Below, piece by piece: positions 5,989 to 12,893 of a DNA stretch of 14,104 bases. A program made the position numbers and the translations under genes. The first letter of the stretch is position 1. Each line of letters starts with the position of its first letter. The stretch is taken from positions 1 through 14,104 of the forward strand of contig DHJV01000105.1 in the NCBI GenBank assembly GCA_002404515.1, written 5' to 3'. The DNA comes from Lachnospiraceae bacterium UBA4711. GTDB taxonomy: Bacteria > Bacillota > Clostridia > Lachnospirales > Lachnospiraceae. Under the pieces are notes generated by a model that was not told the origin of the DNA, made no database searches, and worked only from the letters and a program-made list of their open reading frames with translations.

Positions 5989-7424
5989 TGAGTAAAACAT
6001 ATGAAACAGTCATCGGCCTGGAGGTTCACGTAGAGCTTGCCACAAAGACAAAGATTTTCTGTGGATGTTCCACTGCATTTGGCGGCGCACCGAATACACA
6101 TACCTGTCCGGTTTGTACCGGTATGCCGGGCTCACTTCCGGTACTCAATAAGGCGGTAGTTGAGAAGGCAGTCGCTGTTGGTCTTGCAACGAACTGTACG
6201 ATCACACAGAACTGCAAATTTGACCGTAAGAATTACTTCTATCCGGATAACCCGCAGAACTACCAGATTTCGCAGCTTTATTATCCGATCTGCCGGAATG
6301 GTAAGGTAGAGATTGAGGTTGATGGAAATAAGAAATATGTCCGCATCCATGAGATTCATATGGAGGAGGATGCAGGTAAGCTGGTGCATGATCCGTATAC
6401 AGACAGCTCACTGGTTGATTACAACCGTTCGGGTGTGCCGCTGATCGAGATCGTATCCGAGCCGGATATGCGTTCTGCAGAGGAAGTCATTGCTTATCTT
6501 GAGAAATTGAGACTGATCATCCAGTACCTTGGTGCTTCGGATTGTAAGCTGAACGAAGGTTCCATGCGTGCGGATGTCAACCTGTCTGTCCGCGAAGTCG
6601 GCGCAGAAGAGTTCGGTACAAGAACAGAGATGAAGAACCTGAATTCCTTCAAGGCGATTGCGAGAGCCATCGAGAACGAGAAGGAGCGTCAGATTGATCT
6701 GATCGAGTCCGGTGAGAAGGTTATCCAGGAGACAAGAAGATGGGATGATACAAAGGAATATTCCTATGCGATGCGTTCGAAAGAGGATGCACAGGATTAC
6801 CGTTACTTCCCAGATCCGGATCTGGTTCCGGTTATTATCAGTGATGAATGGATGGAAGAGATCCGCAGCCGTCAGCCAGAGCTGCGCGACGAGAAGCGTA
6901 TCCGTTACAAGGAAGAGTATGATATTCCGGATTATGATATAGACATCCTGACGAATTCCAAGAAGCTGGCAGATATCTTTGAGGAGGCGATTGCACTTGG
7001 CGCAGCACCAAAGAAGGTATCCAACTGGTTGATGGTTGAGACGATGCGTCTGATGAAGGAAGCTTCGATGGATGCCGATGACTTAAAGTTCTCAGCTAAG
7101 AACCTCGCAGCTATCATCAAGATGGTCGATGATAAAGTCATCAATGGTACGGTTGCGAAGGAAGTGTTTGAGAAGGTATTTGCGGAGGATATCGATCCGG
7201 AAGCATATGTCGAGGAGCACGGCTTGAAGACCGTCAATGATGAGGGCGCACTTCGTACCGTCATCTTAGATGTGATCGACAAGAATCCGAAGTCTGTTGC
7301 AGATTTCAAGGGCGGCAAAGAGAAAGCAATCGGTGCACTTGTCGGACAGACGATGAAGGCGATGCAGGGTAAGGCAGATCCATCCGAGGTTAATCGTATT
7401 CTGCGCGAAGAATTAAGTAAATAA
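5988..7424 (+). CDS. gatB: Asp-tRNA(Asn)/Glu-tRNA(Gln) amidotransferase subunit B
   Basis: GatB is the tRNA-binding kinase/transamidase subunit, which activates the Asp or Glu side chain on tRNA with ATP and amidates it using GatA-derived ammonia. The 478-residue protein opens with the signature 'ETVIGLEVHVEL' and the zinc site Cys25, Cys27, Cys40 and Cys43 ('CGC...CPVC'). The GatB motifs 'FDRKNYFYPDNPQNYQISQ' and 'DYNRSGVPLIEIVSEPDM' follow. A C-terminal YqeY-like helical tail (roughly 330-478) ends in 'GKADPSEVNRILREEL'. The ATG overlaps the gatA stop by one base, with AAAGGGGG upstream. A strong hairpin lies about 40 bases past the stop. GatDE is excluded because GatA and GatC are adjacent. 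Confidence 0.97.
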   Translation: MSKTYETVIGLEVHVELATKTKIFCGCSTAFGGAPNTHTCPVCTGMPGSLPVLNKAVVEKAVAVGLATNCTITQNCKFDRKNYFYPDNPQNYQISQLYYPICRNGKVEIEVDGNKKYVRIHEIHMEEDAGKLVHDPYTDSSLVDYNRSGVPLIEIVSEPDMRSAEEVIAYLEKLRLIIQYLGASDCKLNEGSMRADVNLSVREVGAEEFGTRTEMKNLNSFKAIARAIENEKERQIDLIESGEKVIQETRRWDDTKEYSYAMRSKEDAQDYRYFPDPDLVPVIISDEWMEEIRSRQPELRDEKRIRYKEEYDIPDYDIDILTNSKKLADIFEEAIALGAAPKKVSNWLMVETMRLMKEASMDADDLKFSAKNLAAIIKMVDDKVINGTVAKEVFEKVFAEDIDPEAYVEEHGLKTVNDEGALRTVILDVIDKNPKSVADFKGGKEKAIGALVGQTMKAMQGKADPSEVNRILREELSK

Positions 7425-7465
7425 TTTTGGCTTGCGAGTGGCGCTACGGATGAACTCCAAGCTGT

Positions 7466-7519
7466 AAAAAAGTCCACCTCAAAAAATTCACGTTACAATT
7501 TTTGTGAGGTGGACTTTTT
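7466..7519. terminator. Long bidirectional-looking hairpin ending the gat operon and abutting the next gene
   Basis: AAAAAGTCCACCTC (7467-7480) pairs with GAGGTGGACTTTTT (7506-7519). The stem continues with AAAAATT/AATTTTT (7482-7488/7497-7503) around a short loop, and the 3' arm ends in five T. It should terminate gatCAB transcripts. It ends only three bases before the AAGGAG of the MerR-fusion gene, so any transcript of that gene starting upstream must pass through it. The internal dyad could instead, or also, serve as an operator. Confidence 0.8.
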
Positions 7520-7533
7520 ACAAGGAGAATACT

Positions 7534-8715
7534 ATGAAAAAAGAAGGATATTACTCGACAGGCGAGTTTATGAAACAAGCGAATATTACGAAGAAAACCG
7601 TCCGCTACTACGACGAGAAGGATATCCTGAAGCCATCCTTTGTCAGCGATTCCGGCGCCCGTTACTACACGGAGAAGGATCTGGCGAAGCTCCAGCAGAT
7701 TCTCCTGCTCAAGTATCTCGGATTCTCGCTCAGCGATATCAGGGAAATGCAGGTGGATGATGCGGACAGGCATTTTATCGTCAACTCCCTGAATATACAG
7801 CAGAAGCTGGTGGAAGACCGCATTGAACAGTTACAATTGGTTGCAAGCACGATCCGGGAGGCAACCGACGATCTGCAGGCAGAACGGGAAGTGGATTGGA
7901 CGAAACTGTTTGAGCTGATTCAGGTAGCAGATCTGGAAAGCATCCTGAAGAAACAGTACAAGGACGCTTCGAATATCATGGCGCGGATTAACCTGCACAA
8001 GCAGTATTCGGTAAATAAACAGGGATGGTTCCCGTGGATCTACGAACAGATGCAGGTAGAACCGGGACAGAAGATTCTGGAGCTTGGCTGTGGCGCAGGT
8101 GACCTCTGGGTGGAAAATGCAGAGAAGCTTCCGGCAGATAGTTCAATCACAGTTACAGACATTTCGGATGGTATGCTGCGCGACGCAAGGCGGGAAATCG
8201 GCAGGGAGGATGCGATGTTTTCCTATGCAATCTGCGGTTGCGAGGCGATTCCGTTTGCAGATGAGACCTTTGATCTGGTCGTTGCGAACCATGTACTTTT
8301 TTACTGTGATGATATTGGACAGGCATGCAGGGAGATCCGACGCGTGCTGAAACCGGGAGGTACGCTCATTGCGGGCACCTATGGCTCCGCGCATATGAAG
8401 GAAATCAGTCAGTTAGTTATGGAGTTTGACGACCGGATCGTACTAGCGGCGGAAAATCTCTATGACCGGTTTGGCAAGGAAAATGGAGCGGAGATTCTTC
8501 AAAGTGTATTTGATCAGGTGGAGTGGCGCCAGTATGAAGATGCGATTGAAATCGACGATGCAGAACCGCTGATCTCGTATGTCCTGTCGTGCCATGGAAA
8601 CCAAAATCAGTATATTGCGCATAAATACAGGGAATTCCGGGCATTTATGAAGAAGAAAACCGCCAGAGGTTTCCATATCACGAAGGACGCAGGAATATTT
8701 CTTGCAAAAAAATGA
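7534..8715 (+). CDS. MerR-family DNA-binding domain fused to a SAM-dependent methyltransferase
   Basis: The 393-residue protein has two parts. Residues 6-75 form a MerR winged helix-turn-helix ('YYSTGEFMKQANITKKTVRYYDEKDIL', then 'GARYYTEKDLAKLQQILLLKYLGFSLSDIREM'). A helical stretch (about 80-120) of the kind that makes the MerR dimer coiled coil follows. Residues 165-290 form a class I, type-11-like methyltransferase with the SAM loop 'LELGCGAGD' (182-190), 'VTDISDGML' (207-215), 'FDLVVANHVL' (246-255) and 'REIRRVLKPGGTLI' (266-279). The ATG at 7534 is chosen because AAGGAG sits six bases upstream; an in-frame GTG at 7504 lies inside the hairpin. The methyltransferase occupies the place where MerR proteins normally carry a ligand-sensing domain. 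The methyl acceptor and inducer are unknown. A MerR-type promoter lies immediately downstream (8725-8755) and is the obvious candidate target. Confidence 0.88.
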   Translation: MKKEGYYSTGEFMKQANITKKTVRYYDEKDILKPSFVSDSGARYYTEKDLAKLQQILLLKYLGFSLSDIREMQVDDADRHFIVNSLNIQQKLVEDRIEQLQLVASTIREATDDLQAEREVDWTKLFELIQVADLESILKKQYKDASNIMARINLHKQYSVNKQGWFPWIYEQMQVEPGQKILELGCGAGDLWVENAEKLPADSSITVTDISDGMLRDARREIGREDAMFSYAICGCEAIPFADETFDLVVANHVLFYCDDIGQACREIRRVLKPGGTLIAGTYGSAHMKEISQLVMEFDDRIVLAAENLYDRFGKENGAEILQSVFDQVEWRQYEDAIEIDDAEPLISYVLSCHGNQNQYIAHKYREFRAFMKKKTARGFHITKDAGIFLAKK

Positions 8716-8724
8716 AAAAAACAC

Positions 8725-8755
8725 TTGACTGTGCCCCGGGGGCACCCTGTATAAT
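8725..8755 (+). promoter_or_regulatory. MerR-type promoter/operator driving the rfbB transcript
   Basis: TTGACT (8725-8730) and TATAAT (8750-8755) are separated by 19 bp, too long for efficient sigma-A use but the hallmark of promoters activated by MerR-family DNA distortion. The spacer holds the palindrome GTGCCCC-G-GGGGCAC (8731-8745), as expected for the activator's binding site. Transcription would begin near 8762. The regulator is probably the MerR fusion encoded just upstream, though this is not shown. Confidence 0.85.
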
Positions 8756-8772
8756 AATAGACATAAACCAAA

Positions 8773-8805
8773 CGCATATTCGATTGACTGAAGCTGGAAT
8801 ATGCG
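8773..8805 (+). other. Hairpin in the rfbB 5' leader
   Basis: CGCATATTC (8773-8781) pairs perfectly with GAATATGCG (8797-8805) across a 15-nt loop. It lies in the roughly 90-nt untranslated leader between the MerR-type promoter and rfbB. There is no T-run, so it is not a terminator. It could stabilise the mRNA or be a regulatory element. AACGC (8771-8775) could alternatively pair with GCGTT (8832-8836) next to the ribosome site. Confidence 0.5.
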
Positions 8806-8852
8806 GACGACCGAATCAATAGTATTTAGAAGCGTTCAAGGAGGTAGAAGAA

Positions 8853-9938
8853 ATGAGAACGTATTTAGTAACAGGTGGTGCCGGATTTATCGGTTCCAAT
8901 TATATTCACTACATGTTCAAGAAGTATGATAATGAGATTCGTATTATCAATGTCGATGCACTGACATATGCAGGCAATCTGGAGAACCTGAAGGACATTG
9001 AGGATCGCGGGAATTACACATTTGTGAAAGCGGATATCTGTGATAAGGAAGCAATCTCGAAGATTTTCGCAGAGAATGATATTGACCGTGTGGTACATTT
9101 CGCAGCGGAGTCTCATGTAGACAGAAGTATCAAGCATCCGGAAGTATTTGTACAGACAAATGTCCTTGGTACAGCCGTTATGCTGAACTGTGCGAAAGCT
9201 GCCTGGGAATTGCCGGATGGTACATTCAAGGAGGGAAAGAAGTTCCTGCATGTATCGACAGATGAGGTATATGGTTCTCTTCCGGATGATGAGAATGCAT
9301 TCTTCTATGAGACATCTCCATATCAGCCGCACAGCCCATATTCTGCAAGCAAGGCAAGCTCAGATATGCTCGTAAAGGCGTATATGGATACTTATAAGTT
9401 CCCTGCAAATATCACGAACTGCAGTAACAATTATGGACCTTACCAGTTCCCGGAGAAGCTGATTCCGCTCATCATCAACAATGCATTGCAGGGCAAGAAG
9501 CTTCCAGTTTACGGCGATGGTAAAAATGTGCGAGACTGGCTGTTTGTCGAGGATCATGCGAAGGCAATCGATATGGTTCAGGAGCAGGGGCGTCTGTTTG
9601 AGACATACAATGTCGGCGGACATAATGAGAAGCAGAATATCGAGATCATCAATATTATCATTGATACATTGCAGGAGATGCTTCCAGCGGATGATCCGAG
9701 ACGTGCACTTGTATCGAAGGATCTGATTACTTACGTGGAAGACCGTAAGGGACATGACAGAAGATATGCAATCGCGCCGGACAAGATCAAGGCGGAAATC
9801 GGCTGGTATCCGGAGACAGATTTTGCAACGGGAATCAAGAAGACAATCGCATGGTTCTTCGAGCATGAGGACTGGATGAAGAACGTGACGAGCGGTGACT
9901 ATCAGAAGTATTATGAGGATCAGTACGGAAAGAGATAA
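8853..9938 (+). CDS. rfbB: dTDP-glucose 4,6-dehydratase
   Basis: The 361-residue enzyme is an extended short-chain dehydrogenase that converts dTDP-glucose to dTDP-4-keto-6-deoxyglucose, the second step toward dTDP-rhamnose and other deoxysugars. The NAD-binding fingerprint 'TGGAGFIGSNY' is at residues 7-17. The RmlB-specific Thr-Asp-Glu triad is in 'STDEVYG' (136-138), and the catalytic Tyr163-x-x-x-Lys167 is in 'SPYSASK'. 'NCSNNYGPYQFPEKLIPL' and 'VEDRKGHDRRYAI' are typical of the family. AAGGAGG (8838-8844) lies eight bases before the ATG. The companion genes rfbA, rfbC and rfbD are not adjacent, so the pathway must be completed elsewhere or the product used differently. It is expressed from the MerR-type promoter and probably co-transcribed with the ChW-CAP gene 43 bp downstream. 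Another UDP-sugar dehydratase activity is possible but less likely. Confidence 0.92.
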   Translation: MRTYLVTGGAGFIGSNYIHYMFKKYDNEIRIINVDALTYAGNLENLKDIEDRGNYTFVKADICDKEAISKIFAENDIDRVVHFAAESHVDRSIKHPEVFVQTNVLGTAVMLNCAKAAWELPDGTFKEGKKFLHVSTDEVYGSLPDDENAFFYETSPYQPHSPYSASKASSDMLVKAYMDTYKFPANITNCSNNYGPYQFPEKLIPLIINNALQGKKLPVYGDGKNVRDWLFVEDHAKAIDMVQEQGRLFETYNVGGHNEKQNIEIINIIIDTLQEMLPADDPRRALVSKDLITYVEDRKGHDRRYAIAPDKIKAEIGWYPETDFATGIKKTIAWFFEHEDWMKNVTSGDYQKYYEDQYGKR

Positions 9939-9981
9939 GGCGTGCGCATACGTTGTATCGAGTGAAAGGGGGCGGAATATT

Positions 9982-11388
9982 ATGAAAAGACAAGCATGGA
10001 AACGAATGCAGGCGTGGCTTCTTGTAGTTGCAATGCTGCTTTCGGTTGTAACAGGAATTGGCACTACAAAAACTGCGAAGGCAGCAACTAAGACCAAGAT
10101 GGGTGTTACTTACACTGTGCATGTACAGACCTATGGTGACCGGCAGGGATGGGTTCACGACGGCACGATGGCAGGAACGAAAGGACAGGCAAAACGTTTA
10201 GAGGAGATTCGCATCAAACTGACCGGTGATGAATATTCTGGAAGTATCCAGTATAAGACGCATATTCAGAGCTATGGCTGGCAGGAATGGTCATACAATG
10301 GAGAGAAAAGCGGCAGCCGCGGGCAGGCGAAACGTCTGGAAGGCATTGAAATTCAGCTTACTGGTGAAGTGGCGGAGCATTATGATGTAGTATATCGTGT
10401 GCATTGTCAGACCTATGGCTGGATGGACTGGGTGAAGAACGGCGTCATGGCTGGAACGAGTGGACAGGCAAAACGATTAGAGGGCATCGAGATTAAACTG
10501 GTTCCGAAGAGTCAGATTGTGGATATGGGTGTGCAGTACCGCGTGCATTGTCAGACGCATGGCTGGATGAACTGGCTTACGGATGGAAAGACAAGTGGCA
10601 CGACCGGAGAAGGAAAACGCCTGGAAGCAATCGAAGTAAAACTAACTGGAAATCGGTATTATGGCGGTATCTCATATCGGACACATGTGCAGACGTATGG
10701 TTGGGAAACAAAGATGGTCAGCAATGGTGCCATGTCCGGAACGAGCGGACAAGCGAAGCGTTTAGAGGCAATCGAGCTGAAATTGTATGGACAGGTTGCA
10801 TTTTATTATGATGTATACTATCGGGTTCATGCACAGACTTATGGCTGGCTTGGCTGGGCGAAGAATGGTGAGACAGCCGGTACAAGCGGCATGGCAAAAC
10901 GTTTAGAGGCAATCCAGATCAAGCTTGTGCCAAAGAATAGTGATACCAGTCAGTTCGAGGATGGAAAGAAAGCTTATATCAAAGGAACAACCACAACTAC
11001 CAGCTATGCTGCACAGGCAAAGGAAGTTCTGGCACAGTGTAATGCACAGCGGCAGGCGAACGGTATTGCGGTACTTTCCTTAGATCCGGAGCTTACAAAA
11101 GCAGCCAATATCCGGGCACAGGAGATTGCAGCCTTGTTTTCTCATACCCGGCCGGATGGAAGAAAATGTTTTACTGTGTTAGATCAGATCGGGTATTCCT
11201 ACTGGTCAGCCGGAGAAAATATTGCGGCAGGATATGGAAGTTCCTCTGCGGTTATGAATGGTTGGATGAACTCACCGGGACATCGAAGGAATATCCTGAG
11301 CGCCGAATTTAAGAGACTGGGAGTTGGTTATGTATATATTCCGAATTCGGAATATGGATATTACTGGGTACAGATTTTCTCGGATTAA
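9982..11388 (+). CDS. Secreted ChW-repeat protein with C-terminal CAP (SCP-like) domain
   Basis: The 468-residue protein begins with a signal peptide: basic 'MKRQAWKRMQ', a hydrophobic core to about residue 25, and an AKA-A cleavage site near residue 34. Six ChW repeats follow, starting near residues 41, 88, 136, 183, 229 and 277. Each has the pattern Y-x-x-H-x-Q-(T/S)-x-G-W, then (S/A)-G-(T/S)-x-G-x-(A/G)-K-R-L-E-x-I. After a Thr-rich linker (335-341) comes a CAP domain (about 344-466) with 'FSHTRPDGR' (His388), 'GENIAAG' (Glu412) and 'SPGHRRNIL' (His434), the conserved His-Glu-His set. ChW repeats are thought to attach clostridial proteins to the surface or to polysaccharide; CAP function in bacteria is poorly defined. 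The ATG at 9982, after AAAGGGGG, starts the signal peptide correctly; an upstream in-frame ATG inside rfbB does not. It is probably in an operon with rfbB. Confidence 0.92.
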   Translation: MKRQAWKRMQAWLLVVAMLLSVVTGIGTTKTAKAATKTKMGVTYTVHVQTYGDRQGWVHDGTMAGTKGQAKRLEEIRIKLTGDEYSGSIQYKTHIQSYGWQEWSYNGEKSGSRGQAKRLEGIEIQLTGEVAEHYDVVYRVHCQTYGWMDWVKNGVMAGTSGQAKRLEGIEIKLVPKSQIVDMGVQYRVHCQTHGWMNWLTDGKTSGTTGEGKRLEAIEVKLTGNRYYGGISYRTHVQTYGWETKMVSNGAMSGTSGQAKRLEAIELKLYGQVAFYYDVYYRVHAQTYGWLGWAKNGETAGTSGMAKRLEAIQIKLVPKNSDTSQFEDGKKAYIKGTTTTTSYAAQAKEVLAQCNAQRQANGIAVLSLDPELTKAANIRAQEIAALFSHTRPDGRKCFTVLDQIGYSYWSAGENIAAGYGSSSAVMNGWMNSPGHRRNILSAEFKRLGVGYVYIPNSEYGYYWVQIFSD

Positions 11389-11413
11389 ATTAAAAATTAA
11401 GAATTTGAATCAA

Positions 11414-11452
11414 AAGAGAGTCCAAATCGTTGAGATAAGGACTCTCTTATTT
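11414..11452. terminator. Bidirectional terminator between convergent genes
   Basis: AAGAGAGTCC (11414-11423) pairs with GGACTCTCTT (11439-11448), followed by ATTTTAT on the plus strand and preceded by A-rich sequence that supplies a T-run on the minus strand. It serves the ChW-CAP gene and the convergent UDP-sugar pyrophosphorylase gene. Confidence 0.85.
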
Positions 11453-11460
11453 TATATGTA

Positions 11461-12684
11461 TTAAAGTGTATAACCGTTTTTCTCCAGTAAAGCCCGTGCA
11501 GTATCGACGGAATCAACGCCTGTGCTGTTTTTAACTGGTGCAAATTCATGTTCACGGTCAACCTCGAAGATCAGGCAGTCGTCCATCTCATGGATCAGAT
11601 CGAGAGCCAGCGTCTCGAATTTGAATGCATTTGGCTCAGCAGGGGTAACCGGGGTGCCGGATTCGTCCACATAAGGAACCTTTTTCTTTACTATATGCAG
11701 TGGCATGGACTTATCCAACGTTTCTTTTAATCGCTGGATTGGGAACAGATAATTCAGGATAGCTCCAAATCCATAGGCAAGACTGCCATCTGGCAGACGT
11801 TTGTTCAGCATGTCATCAGTCATTTCGTAATATTCAATAATATGTGGCTTGCCATCTTCCTTGCACATGACGCCGACTTTTTCTTCCGGGCATGCTTTGC
11901 GGACGACCTTTGCTCCGCTCATCTTTCCACTGTCGATCGTTGCGCCTAAGAATACTGGATCAGCAATCCGCTGTAATACGTTGTCTACGGAAAAGACATT
12001 GATCCATTCCAGATTGGACTCGAAAATTCCTTCCAGAAGTCCTGCCTTGTGCATGGAAGAAAACCAGCCGCCGTTTCCGTTTGGAGACAGAGCAAGCTCA
12101 TATTTGGATTTCAATAGAATTTTTCCATTAAAGTCTGTAGCCGGGTTCAATTCCTGCACAAAAAAATGCACATAAGTGCGGTTATAACCAAAATAATCAT
12201 GTGCCTCAAAGAAGGTCACGGTATCCTGATAGTTGATGTTGCTCGTCATGATATAAAGCGGAATCCATGCATCTGCAGCATGTACGACATCTAATGTGTG
12301 CTCAATTAAAAGCTGGAAGATATAAAGTTCCTTTGTAATACCAACATTAAAACATCCCTTTGGTCTGTCGAAACCAAGGCGGGTACCCTGTCCTCCGGCG
12401 AGAAGCAAAAGGCAAAGCTTGCCTTCCTTGATTGCCTGCAAGCCGATAGAACGATAACGTTCCGAATCTGCCTGAATTTTTTCGAGATGCAGTGCATCAA
12501 TCTCTTCAATCAGGGTATCTTCTTTTTTCTTGTCGTTGTGAAATGCTTGTTCAAATCCCCAGTCAACCGCATCAATCTGTGAAAATAAGATTTGCTTTTC
12601 ATCATCATTTAACTGGTCGAGAAAGCGTAGTAGATGTACCTGCTGCTTCCCCTCCAACATGATCTTTCGTTCCTCAAAATTCAT
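11461..12684 (-). CDS. Eukaryotic-type UDP-sugar pyrophosphorylase (UDPGP family, UDP-GlcNAc-like)
   Basis: The 407-residue protein belongs to the UDPGP family, which joins UTP and a sugar-1-phosphate to give a UDP-sugar and pyrophosphate. The nucleotide loop is 'LLLAGGQGTRLGFDRPKG' (93-110). Further family motifs are 'SPNGNGG' (200-206, substrate binding), 'FSVDNVL' (231-237, metal-binding Asp), 'NAFKFETLALD' (352-362) and 'EFAPVKN' (380-386). The helical N-terminus and these motifs resemble eukaryotic UDP-GlcNAc/GalNAc pyrophosphorylases rather than bacterial GlmU or GalU. The sugar cannot be decided from sequence. The ATG at 12684 has AAGGAA about 13 bases upstream; an ATG at 12660 with GAGGA 10 bases before it is an alternative start, removing eight residues. 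It is convergent with the ChW-CAP gene and divergent from the LCP gene, so its product may feed envelope glycopolymer synthesis. Confidence 0.88.
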   Translation of the reverse strand: MNFEERKIMLEGKQQVHLLRFLDQLNDDEKQILFSQIDAVDWGFEQAFHNDKKKEDTLIEEIDALHLEKIQADSERYRSIGLQAIKEGKLCLLLLAGGQGTRLGFDRPKGCFNVGITKELYIFQLLIEHTLDVVHAADAWIPLYIMTSNINYQDTVTFFEAHDYFGYNRTYVHFFVQELNPATDFNGKILLKSKYELALSPNGNGGWFSSMHKAGLLEGIFESNLEWINVFSVDNVLQRIADPVFLGATIDSGKMSGAKVVRKACPEEKVGVMCKEDGKPHIIEYYEMTDDMLNKRLPDGSLAYGFGAILNYLFPIQRLKETLDKSMPLHIVKKKVPYVDESGTPVTPAEPNAFKFETLALDLIHEMDDCLIFEVDREHEFAPVKNSTGVDSVDTARALLEKNGYTL

Positions 12685-12731
12685 ATATACAAATAGATTC
12701 CTTCCATAATATAGTAGTCAAAATTTAGTTT

Positions 12732-12760
12732 AGTATAGCATAGGCATACTTTGTTTACAA
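12732..12760 (-). promoter_or_regulatory. Putative promoter of the UDP-sugar pyrophosphorylase gene
   Basis: Read on the minus strand, TTGTAA (12760-12755) and TATACT (12737-12732) are 17 bp apart, about 48 bp before the start codon. The -35 is imperfect and the region is A/T-rich, so chance matches are possible. Confidence 0.5.
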
Positions 12761-12812
12761 CAGTCAAAATATGAAAGTTTTTTGAAAAATTAGCAAATAA
12801 GGAAAAAGAATA

Positions 12813-12841
12813 TTGTAATTTTATGAAGAATCATGTATGAT
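12813..12841 (+). promoter_or_regulatory. Putative promoter of the LCP gene
   Basis: TTGTAA (12813-12818) and TATGAT (12836-12841) are spaced 17 bp apart, about 50 bp before the chosen ATG. Both boxes deviate from consensus by one or two bases, and the flanking sequence is A/T-rich. Confidence 0.5.
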
Positions 12842-12893
12842 AGGTAAATAGTTTGGTTAAAAAACAAAGATGGAAAGATGGAAGGATAAGAAT

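Noticed and set aside
6932..7477. Long minus-strand open frame opposite gatB
   Set aside because: It is a shadow of the GatB reading frame, has no ribosome site or domain, and runs into the terminator hairpin.
9895..9981. Upstream in-frame ATG for the ChW-CAP gene
   Set aside because: It would overlap rfbB and put 29 polar residues before the signal peptide; the ATG at 9982 has a strong ribosome site and a correct signal peptide.
9360..10097. Long minus-strand open frame opposite rfbB and the start of the ChW-CAP gene
   Set aside because: It spans two well-supported plus-strand genes; its apparent protein is low-complexity Ile/Leu/Arg-rich and lacks a family.
10102..10941. Regularly spaced DNA repeats that might suggest a CRISPR array
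   Set aside because: The period is about 140 bp, the repeats are degenerate at DNA level, and they encode conserved ChW protein repeats.
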